Assembly: GCA_016720835.1 (NCBI GenBank)
Contig: JADKJW010000017.1
Location: forward strand, 12,987-76,986
DNA: 64,000 nt
Origin: Ignavibacteria bacterium
Lineage (GTDB): Bacteria; Bacteroidota; Ignavibacteria; SZUA-365
Reading direction: 5' to 3'
This document shows, in pieces, positions 58,030 through 64,000 of the stretch; the stretch's first letter is position 1, and the number at the start of each line of letters is the position of its first letter. Position numbers and translations under genes: made by a program. The notes beneath the pieces were generated by a model, which worked only from the letters and a program-made list of their open reading frames with translations, was not told the DNA's origin and did not search any database.

Positions 58030-58207
58030 CGATCCGCTTTCGTCCCCGCGTCTCCGCGTCCCCGCGTCCTCGTGTCTTCGTGTCACGGCGTCTCCGCGTC
58101 TCCGCATCTCCGCGTCTCCGCATCTCCGCGTCTCCGCATCTCCGCGTCTCCGCGTCTCCGCGTCTCCGCGTCTCCGCGTCTCCGCGTCTCCCCCGCGTCT
58201 CCCCATA
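58030..58207 (-). repeat. Array of the 8-bp unit GAYGCGGN (reverse orientation)
   Basis: About 20 units of CCGCGTCT/CCGCATCT, the reverse complement of GAYGCGGA, lying about 110 bases before an outer membrane protein gene and facing the forward array across copies A and B. Confidence 0.9.
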
Positions 58208-58329
58208 AATGGGGATTGTCGTCGCTTTCTGCCGCAGGTAGTTTTGTATCGCGCTGCATCACGCTTCTCACGCGTGTCAGCAGCGGGAAAGAACGAACCT
58301 CCCACCTGCATCTCCTTGGAGCGACAAAC

Positions 58330-59169
58330 ATGCACCTTCCTCATCTGCAGATCCGCAAACTGACATTTCGCGCCTTCGCGCAGTTGCTGCTTCTGCCAGG
58401 CCTCGCCCTTATTTCACAGCCTGCACGCGCGCAACAATACTCCCCCGCCATCGAGGACAATTCCTTTTTCATCGAAGAAGCCATCAATCAGGAAACCGGG
58501 GTGATACAGCATATTTCGAACGGATACTCCCGGTCCGCGCGAAAGGATGCGTTGTATACCTTCACTGAAGAATGGCCGGTCGGCGGGCAGGACCATCAGG
58601 TGAGCGTCACCCTCCCGTGGGCCGTCACGGATGCGGCTTCACAAGGTCTGGGCGACATTGCGGTGAACTACCGCTACCAGCTCATGGACGGCAACGACTG
58701 GTGCTGGGTGGCGCCGCGCCTTTCCGTCGTGCTGCCGACGGGCGATGATGCCGCAGGCCTTGGCGCCGGCGCCATGAGCGTGCAGACGAATCTCTGCGTC
58801 AGCAAACGCTGGTCGGAAAACGTGTACATGCACGCGAATCTCGGTGTTGCGATGCTCCCGCAGACGAGTCTGCCCGGCGGCGGGATCAGGAAAACGCTCC
58901 CCGCGTACACCGCCGGCGCCAGCGGCATCTGGCTGCTGAGCGAATCCTTCAACATCATGTGTGAGGCGCTGTTCACGCACGCTTCCGCGCTGGACGCCGA
59001 GGGGGGCGCGTCGTTCTCGAACGAGGTCATCCTGTCTCCCGGCCTCCGCTACGCCGCCATGCTCGGGACGGTGCAGATCGTGCCGGGGGTCGCGGTCCCT
59101 CTTGTTTTCACGCGCGACGCCGTGGATAGCGGAGTGTATTTCTACCTATCTTTCGAGCATCCACTTTGA
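58330..59169 (+). CDS. Outer membrane beta-barrel protein (transporter-like)
   Basis: 279 residues from ATG 58330 (TTGGAG upstream); the open frame before it runs through repeat DNA and is not coding. Signal peptide FAQLLLLPGLALISQPARAQ. The mature part has paired amphipathic strands (HQVSVTLPWAVTD, GDIAVNYRYQL, WVAPRLSVVLPTGDDAAG, VQIVPGVAVPLVF) and ends VYFYLSFEHPL. The PTGD..... and barrel order resemble transporter-like outer membrane proteins of the phenol-degradation/MetA barrel type. It probably starts the transcript that includes the hemerythrin and LuxR genes. Confidence 0.78.
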   Translation: MHLPHLQIRKLTFRAFAQLLLLPGLALISQPARAQQYSPAIEDNSFFIEEAINQETGVIQHISNGYSRSARKDALYTFTEEWPVGGQDHQVSVTLPWAVTDAASQGLGDIAVNYRYQLMDGNDWCWVAPRLSVVLPTGDDAAGLGAGAMSVQTNLCVSKRWSENVYMHANLGVAMLPQTSLPGGGIRKTLPAYTAGASGIWLLSESFNIMCEALFTHASALDAEGGASFSNEVILSPGLRYAAMLGTVQIVPGVAVPLVFTRDAVDSGVYFYLSFEHPL

Positions 59170-59224
59170 GCACCATCACAGTCGCCCCGACCATTTCCGA
59201 ATCCTGTACCGGCACGGTGACCCC

Positions 59225-59965
59225 ATGAGCTACAAGCGTTTCACCCTGAGGATGAAACTCAGCGACATTCTGCACACGAACTATTTCCTGCTCCCCATCG
59301 TGCACCGCTTCGACATCCGCTACGGCATCGGCGACCTCAGCGTGGCGGAGATATGCAGGGAACGAAGCATCGATCAGGACTTCTTCATCGAAATCCTCAA
59401 CATCTACCACGACGAGCACTACTTCCCGGAAGCCGAACTCCTGAAAGCCGACGTGCGGCTCATCGTCGGGTATCTCCGGAAAACCCACGCGTACTACGTG
59501 GACTACCTGCTCCCGAGCATCGATTCGCTCATCCACGCGCTCGTTGAGTCCGGCCACGCGCACAACAGCACCCTGGGGCCCGTCGCGTCGCTGTTCGACG
59601 AATTCTCTCGGGAGTTCCGCAAGCATATCGACGGCGAGGAACAGCAGGTGTTCCCCTACGCGCTGTCCGTCGCCGACGCGTATCGCGGACAGGCGGACGG
59701 CACGCGCCCGCCGACCGGCTGGGACGGCGGCATCCGTTGCTTCGAAGACGAGCACCTGCTCATGGACGAGAAGCTCTTCGACCTGAAGAACCTCCTGATC
59801 AAGTACATCGGCGAACCTTTCGACGTGCACGTCTGCAACTCCATCATCTTTGAAGTCGACCGCCTCGAGCGCGACGCGCGTGATCACGCCCGCATCGAGG
59901 ACCGCATCCTCTTCACCGCCGTCGAGCAGATGGAAAAGGCGCTGCGCGGGGCGGCGCGCGCATGA
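59225..59965 (+). CDS. Hemerythrin-domain protein (RIC/ScdA/YtfE-like)
   Basis: 246 residues. The N-terminal segment (DILHTNYFLLPIVHRFDIRYG) matches the DUF542/ScdA-N domain position but lacks the usual CCGG cysteines. The hemerythrin helices carry the expected His/Glu pattern: RKTHAYYVDYLLPSID, FRKHIDGEEQQVFPYA, FEDEHLLMDEKLFDL, DHARIEDRILFTAVEQME. Such proteins repair iron-sulfur clusters after nitric oxide or oxidative damage or sense gases. Its stop overlaps the LuxR regulator start by four bases, so the two are coupled. Confidence 0.85.
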   Translation: MSYKRFTLRMKLSDILHTNYFLLPIVHRFDIRYGIGDLSVAEICRERSIDQDFFIEILNIYHDEHYFPEAELLKADVRLIVGYLRKTHAYYVDYLLPSIDSLIHALVESGHAHNSTLGPVASLFDEFSREFRKHIDGEEQQVFPYALSVADAYRGQADGTRPPTGWDGGIRCFEDEHLLMDEKLFDLKNLLIKYIGEPFDVHVCNSIIFEVDRLERDARDHARIEDRILFTAVEQMEKALRGAARA

Positions 59966-60528
59966 ACGGACCGCGTGTCGCGATCGTCGCGGCGGACATG
60001 CTGGCGGGTCTCGGACTCCGCACTCTGCTCTTCGAGCTCTTCGGCCTCGCCGCCAGCTTCTTCTCCGCCGGAAGCGGCGACACCTGGCGCGAACTCGCGG
60101 CGAGCGATCATCTGCTGCTGTTCTGTGACAGCGCGACCCTGCCGGAACTGCTCCGTCGCTGCGCGGAATCCCGCAGGAAGCGCATCGTCGCCTTCGGCCA
60201 CGGCGAGCCGTCGGATGACGACGTTGTCTCGCTGCGCACCGATGTCCCTCCGGAAACGCTCCTCGAGGCTCTCGATCACCTTCTCTCCGCGCGCCTGCAG
60301 GAGACGCTCGACGAGCCCGCCGCCCTCACCCCGCGCGAAATCGACGTGCTGAAACTCCTCGCCACCGGGCGCATCATCAAGGAGATCGCCGACCTCCTGC
60401 ACATCAGCGCGCACACGGCGATTTCGCATCGCAAGAACATCTCCGAAAAACTGGGAATCAAGACCGTCTCGGGCCTCACCGTCTATGCGACGATACACGG
60501 ATATGTGTCGTCGGAGGGGATACTCTGA
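59962..60528 (+). CDS. LuxR-type transcription regulator paired with the hemerythrin protein
   Basis: 188 residues with ATGA overlap to the upstream gene. The C-terminal LuxR helix-turn-helix is clear: LTPREIDVLKLLATGRIIKE and ISAHTAISHRKNISEKLG, with IKTVSGLTVYA. The N-terminal 120 residues look like a degenerate receiver: VAIVAADMLAGLGLRTLLFE at the front but without an obvious phospho-acceptor Asp and Lys set. It may respond to a ligand or the hemerythrin partner rather than a kinase. The likely targets are its own operon and nitrosative-stress genes. Confidence 0.85.
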   Translation: MNGPRVAIVAADMLAGLGLRTLLFELFGLAASFFSAGSGDTWRELAASDHLLLFCDSATLPELLRRCAESRRKRIVAFGHGEPSDDDVVSLRTDVPPETLLEALDHLLSARLQETLDEPAALTPREIDVLKLLATGRIIKEIADLLHISAHTAISHRKNISEKLGIKTVSGLTVYATIHGYVSSEGIL

Positions 60529-60593
60529 ATCGAGGCGTATTCGCTGGCTGGATCAATGAAGGGAGAATGGAGAAGGTGAAACGATGAAAAAGG

Positions 60594-60850
60594 GAGAAGA
60601 GACCTCGACGATTATTCATCGTGGAGACACCGCTGTCATCGGCAGCGCAGCGAAGGATCTGTCCGTTCAGCCTGCGAGTGACAACGGTGTCATTACTTCA
60701 TGCGACAGCTCGTACCTAACGAGCGTTAGGAGGACCGGAAGGATGAATGCACTGCGCGGACGTCACTCGTACACTGAGCGTCCAGATCCTTCCCTTCGGC
60801 TTCGCTCAGAGCAGGCTTCTTCGCTCAGGATGACGGGTACTCATTCATCG
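60594..60850. repeat. Composite dispersed repeat, copy C (with extended left part)
   Basis: Left part CGACGAT-tattc-ATCGTGG hairpin and GCAGCGAAGGATCTGTCCGT; core at 60708-60730; then CGGAAGGATGAATGCACTGC, GAGCGTCCAGATCCTTCCCT, CTCAGAGCAGGCT, CTCAGGATGACGGG. The left part matches the reverse complement of the right end of copy A. No gene between 60529 and 61022. Confidence 0.85.
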
Positions 60851-60867
60851 TGGCGATGTGCTTTCAT

Positions 60868-60941
60868 CCCCGCGCCCCGCGCCCCGCGTCACCGCGTCCC
60901 CGCGTCCCCGCGTCACAGCGTCACAGCGTCCCCGCGTCGTT
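60868..60941 (-). repeat. Short array of the 8-bp unit GAYGCGGN (reverse orientation)
   Basis: Units such as CCGCGTCC and CAGCGTCA, same family as the two longer arrays, about 80 bases before asnB. A possible -10 TATCTTG lies at 60994-61000. Confidence 0.8.
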
Positions 60942-61022
60942 CAATGATCATTGGTGCAATGCGCATTGCCGTGCGTCCCGGCGGGTATTTCGTTATCTTG
61001 ATCGGAATTTCAACGGAATCCC

Positions 61023-62969
61023 ATGTGTGGCATCGCAGGCATCTTCCCCTTCCATAACGCACAACCGCCCATCACGCAGGAATTGCTGAAGGGCATGAGC
61101 GACGCCATCGCGCATCGCGGGCCGGACGACGAGGGCCACTTCGTCGATGCGCGCGGACGCGTGGGCCTGGCATTCCGCCGCCTCTCCATCATCGACCTCT
61201 CGCCCGCGGGACATCAGCCGATGTCCACGCCCGACGGCTCGGTGTGGATCGTCTTCAACGGCGAAATCTACAATCACCTCCGCCTCCGCGCGGAACTGGA
61301 AGCGGCCGGCTACCGCTACCGCTCGCGCTCCGACACCGAGACGCTGCTCTACGCCTACCAGCACTGGGGCGAGCGCTTCGTTGAGCGCCTTGAGGGCATG
61401 TTCGGCATCGCGCTCTGGGACGCTGAAAAGGACGTCCTCATCCTCTATCGCGACCGCATCGGCATCAAGCCCGTGTACTACGCGGAAAAGCACGGACAGG
61501 TGATCTTCGGCTCAGAAATCAAGGCCCTGCTCGCGCATCCCGCGCTCTCCCCCGCGCTGGACCGTGAGGCGTTCCATCACTACCTCACCTACATCCACAC
61601 GCCCGCACCGAGCACCATGTTCGAGGGCGTGCGCAAACTCGAGGCCGGCCACTACCTGCGCCTCACGCGCGGCGGCGGCATGGACGACGTGGAGTACTGG
61701 GACCCGCTGCAGGCGCCCGAGACGGACTTCGACTACACGGACGAAGCCGCCGTCACCGCCCGCATCCGCGCGCTCTTCGAAGAGGCCGTCAGCAAGCGCA
61801 TGATGTCCGACGTGCCCTTCGGCGTCTTCCTCAGCGGCGGCATCGACTCCTCCGCCAACGTCGCCTTCATGGCGCGCATGATGGACAGGCCGGTGGACAC
61901 GTTCACTGTTGCGATCAAGGGACAGGAGGACACCAACGAATTCCAGTGGGCGCGGCGCATCTCCGCCTTGCACGGTACGAATCACCACGAGGTGATCATC
62001 GACGACGCCGGCTTCCTGGAACTCATGCCGACCGTGGTGTACCATCAGGACGAGCCGCTGGCCGATCCCGTCTGCTTCCCGCTCTACCACGTTTCGAAAC
62101 TCGCGCGCGACAACGGCACCATCGTCATTCAGGTGGGCGAAGGCAGCGACGAGCAGTTCGCGGGTTATCAGAGCTATCTGCGCGGCGCTCGCCTCTCGGA
62201 GCAGGCGCTCCGCTATGGCCGCGCGATGCTGCCCGCGCGCCGCGCGCTGTACCGCGCCATGATCCCCGCGCTCAAGCGGCGGCGCGTGGACTACCGGCAG
62301 AACGTCATCCGCAATCTCTTCGAGGGCGATCCCGTGTTCTGGGGCAACGCCGTCGCCTTCTACTCCCGCGAGAAGGCGCGCGTCGAGTCCGCGGACTTCC
62401 GCGCCGGCGCCGCGTACCCGGATTCGTACACGCTGGCGCACGCGAAGTACGAGCGCATCCGCAATTGGGGGAAGGCCACCGGCTGCGCCGTGACGCCGCT
62501 CGATGAGATCATCTACTGGGAACTCAAGAACCGCCTCGCCGAGCTGCTGCTCATGCGCGTGGACAAGATCACGATGGCCGTCTCGCTCGAAGCGCGCGTA
62601 CCCTTCCTCGATCACAAGCTCGTCGAATTCTCCATGCACATCCCCGCGGCGATGAAGACGCGCGGCGGCGTCACCAAGGCCATTCTGAAAAAGGCCCTGC
62701 GCGGGGTGCTACCCGACGAAATCATCGACCGGAAGAAGATCGGCTTCGCCGGCTCGGGCAAGAACATGCTCACACCCGGTATCTACAAGCATGCGCGCGA
62801 GGTGCTGCTGACGGGCCGGCATGGACTCTTCGACCTCGCCTACGTGCGCGGACTGCTCGACGAATACGAACGCACGCGCATCAACTACACGCCGCAGATC
62901 TGGGCCTTGTACAACTTCGAGCTCTGGCACCGCCGCTGGATCGAAGGCGACCGCGCACTTTCCCTCTGA
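61023..62969 (+). CDS. asnB: Glutamine-hydrolysing asparagine synthetase
   Basis: 648 residues. The N-terminal nucleophile glutaminase has Cys2 (MCGIAGIFPFHN), with RRLSIIDLSPAGHQPM and FNGEIYNHLRLR. The synthetase domain has the PP-loop FLSGGIDSS near residue 270 and later VGEGSDEQFAGYQSY, SLEARVPFLDHKLVEF and DRKKIGFAGSG. It makes asparagine from aspartate, ATP and glutamine; some paralogues amidate other substrates in envelope sugar pathways. It follows the composite repeat and is just upstream of an acyltransferase-like membrane gene. Confidence 0.93.
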   Translation: MCGIAGIFPFHNAQPPITQELLKGMSDAIAHRGPDDEGHFVDARGRVGLAFRRLSIIDLSPAGHQPMSTPDGSVWIVFNGEIYNHLRLRAELEAAGYRYRSRSDTETLLYAYQHWGERFVERLEGMFGIALWDAEKDVLILYRDRIGIKPVYYAEKHGQVIFGSEIKALLAHPALSPALDREAFHHYLTYIHTPAPSTMFEGVRKLEAGHYLRLTRGGGMDDVEYWDPLQAPETDFDYTDEAAVTARIRALFEEAVSKRMMSDVPFGVFLSGGIDSSANVAFMARMMDRPVDTFTVAIKGQEDTNEFQWARRISALHGTNHHEVIIDDAGFLELMPTVVYHQDEPLADPVCFPLYHVSKLARDNGTIVIQVGEGSDEQFAGYQSYLRGARLSEQALRYGRAMLPARRALYRAMIPALKRRRVDYRQNVIRNLFEGDPVFWGNAVAFYSREKARVESADFRAGAAYPDSYTLAHAKYERIRNWGKATGCAVTPLDEIIYWELKNRLAELLLMRVDKITMAVSLEARVPFLDHKLVEFSMHIPAAMKTRGGVTKAILKKALRGVLPDEIIDRKKIGFAGSGKNMLTPGIYKHAREVLLTGRHGLFDLAYVRGLLDEYERTRINYTPQIWALYNFELWHRRWIEGDRALSL

Positions 62970-62987
62970 ACCCCAACACACACGCGC

Positions 62988-64000
62988 ATGTCAGACACCG
63001 CCGATCGCCTCTACTGGGTGGACGTTTTCCGCGGACTCGCGATCCTCCTCATGATCCCCGCGAATCTCGCGCCCTACTATGCCGAGCCGCACGAGATGTG
63101 GTACCGCATCTTCGGCTCCTACGCCGCGCCGATGTTCATCGCCATCAGCGCCGGCATGGTGATGCTGCGCGGCGACCGCCATCCCTTCCGCTACTACCTC
63201 GTCCGCGGCCTGCTCGTGCTCCTCATCGGCATGATCATCGACACTGTGCTGTGGGGACTCGCGCCATGGACCTCCTTCGACGTGCTCTACATCATCGGTC
63301 CAGGAATGATCCTCGCGTATGTCGCAAGGAAATGGCAACAGCCGGCGCTGCTCGTCAGTGTGGCGGTGTTCATCACCGCGGCCTTCATCCTGCGGACGCA
63401 GTTCGGATATCACGAAGCGGCACTGCAGCTCTACTTCAACGAATGGGGCGGCGCGGAATTCAGTCTGCCGAGTTTCGGACGCCTCATGCAGAGCTGGTTC
63501 GTCGACGGCTGGTTCCCAGTGTTCCCGTGGCTGGGCTTCAGCCTCTTCGGCGTCTGGCTCTTCCGCAATCTCTTCGCCGCCGGACGCGACGAGGCGCGGA
63601 ACGGTCTGCTCGCCTTCGGCATCGTCTGCGCGATCGCAGGCTTCGCGCTGCTCTACCTCCCGATTCGCGGCATCGACAATTTCGCGAGCGGCATCATCAT
63701 CGTGAGCCGCGACGCCTACTCCGAGATCTTCTATCCGCCCACCATCGCCTACGCCCTCTCTGCGCTGGGCGTGGTCACGCTCGCGGCGCTGGCCGTGCGC
63801 CTCGTGCGGCCGCATGCAATCTGGTCTTCGCTCGCGTGGTTCGGCCGTTCCGCCATGCTCGTCTACATCCTGCATCAGGCCTTCGGCTACCACATCGTGT
63901 CGCCGCTGCTCGAACGGATGTACGGAACCAATCAGCTCGTCACCGGCTGGGCCTTCACGCTGTTGAATCTCCTCGTCGTCGCCGCCATCGCCGCCTTCAT
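62988..64000 (+). CDS. Acyltransferase/heparan-alpha-glucosaminide N-acetyltransferase-like membrane protein (3' partial)
   Basis: ATG at 62988, 18 bases after asnB, and open to the window edge (337 residues seen). Multiple membrane helices with DVFRGLAILLMIPAN, FGSYAAPMFIAISAGMVM and SWFVDGWFPVFPWLGFSLFG. The RLYWVDVFRG opening and the AWFGRSAMLVYILHQ segment match the HGSNAT/DUF1624-like acyltransferase family that transfers acyl groups to extracytoplasmic sugars. Its partner gene asnB upstream hints at envelope polysaccharide decoration, but that is inference. Confidence 0.78.
   Translation, partial: MSDTADRLYWVDVFRGLAILLMIPANLAPYYAEPHEMWYRIFGSYAAPMFIAISAGMVMLRGDRHPFRYYLVRGLLVLLIGMIIDTVLWGLAPWTSFDVLYIIGPGMILAYVARKWQQPALLVSVAVFITAAFILRTQFGYHEAALQLYFNEWGGAEFSLPSFGRLMQSWFVDGWFPVFPWLGFSLFGVWLFRNLFAAGRDEARNGLLAFGIVCAIAGFALLYLPIRGIDNFASGIIIVSRDAYSEIFYPPTIAYALSALGVVTLAALAVRLVRPHAIWSSLAWFGRSAMLVYILHQAFGYHIVSPLLERMYGTNQLVTGWAFTLLNLLVVAAIAAF

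Noticed and set aside
57294..58207. CRISPR array
   Set aside because: Units are 8 bases with no unique spacers and no cas genes; they are simple tandem repeats.
57682..58329. Upstream extension of the outer membrane protein frame to 57682
   Set aside because: This part crosses composite repeats and the 8-bp array and encodes only Pro/Ser/Arg repeats. The signal peptide starts at 58330.
60584..61057. Open frame of 157 codons before asnB
   Set aside because: It lies almost wholly in composite repeat copy C and the short array and overlaps the asnB start.

Overview
The window is a GC-rich (about 60-65%) bacterial chromosome segment. Six predicted surface proteins end in type IX secretion (T9SS) C-terminal sorting domains, and several beta-barrel outer membrane proteins are present. 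Some -10 elements read TATCTTG, close to the Bacteroidota TAnnTTTG form. Together this points to the Bacteroidota/Chlorobiota/Ignavibacteriota/Kapabacteria group, probably an uncultured lineage. That placement is inferred from gene content only; no rRNA is present.

Layout. 1-5.4 kb: the end of a giant T9SS surface protein plus an outer membrane protein. 5.5-11.5 kb (minus strand): an M23 peptidase, a fumarylacetoacetate hydrolase family enzyme, ahcY and metK. The metK side is preceded by a textbook SAM-I riboswitch whose first gene is an unrecognised 75-residue ORF. 11.6-12.4 kb: a MntA/HepT toxin-antitoxin pair. 12.7-16.2 kb: an outer membrane protein and a T9SS protein. 16.4-26.3 kb: tRNA-Thr, then nuoJKLM, an NhaD-type antiporter, nuoN, the NAD(P)HX repair enzyme and a VanZ-like protein. 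26-36 kb (minus strand): small secreted or membrane proteins, ychF, a 2222-residue T9SS protein and citrate synthase. 36.2-41 kb (plus strand): a compact oxidised-guanine (GO) repair operon (MutT-like Nudix, MutY, archaeal-type Ogg2), an orphan ABC ATPase, nusB, an MFS transporter and tRNA-Pro. 41.3-51 kb: a YfiT/DinB protein and, on the minus strand, lexA, a C25 peptidase (PorU-like) and a DnaE2-like polymerase arranged as one operon. 51-55 kb: two damaged T9SS genes, a TolB-like protein and a subtilase. 55-64 kb: a TPR membrane protein, an intergenic region full of repeats, an outer membrane protein, a hemerythrin/LuxR pair, asnB and a partial acyltransferase-like membrane protein.

Two themes stand out. 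First, many reading frames, mostly in exported proteins, are broken by single-base changes in short homopolymers or by one dinucleotide repeat. This may be assembly error, decay or phase variation, and raw reads are needed to decide. Second, intergenic regions carry a family of composite repeats, whose 23-nt core can fold into two mutually exclusive hairpins, and arrays of an 8-bp unit (GAYGCGGN) in opposite orientations.

Functionally the segment links methyl-cycle control (SAM-I, metK, ahcY), respiration and sodium/proton exchange (nuo with NhaD), oxidative and SOS DNA repair (MutT/MutY/Ogg2, lexA, dnaE2), nitrosative-stress repair (hemerythrin/LuxR) and T9SS-dependent surface display.
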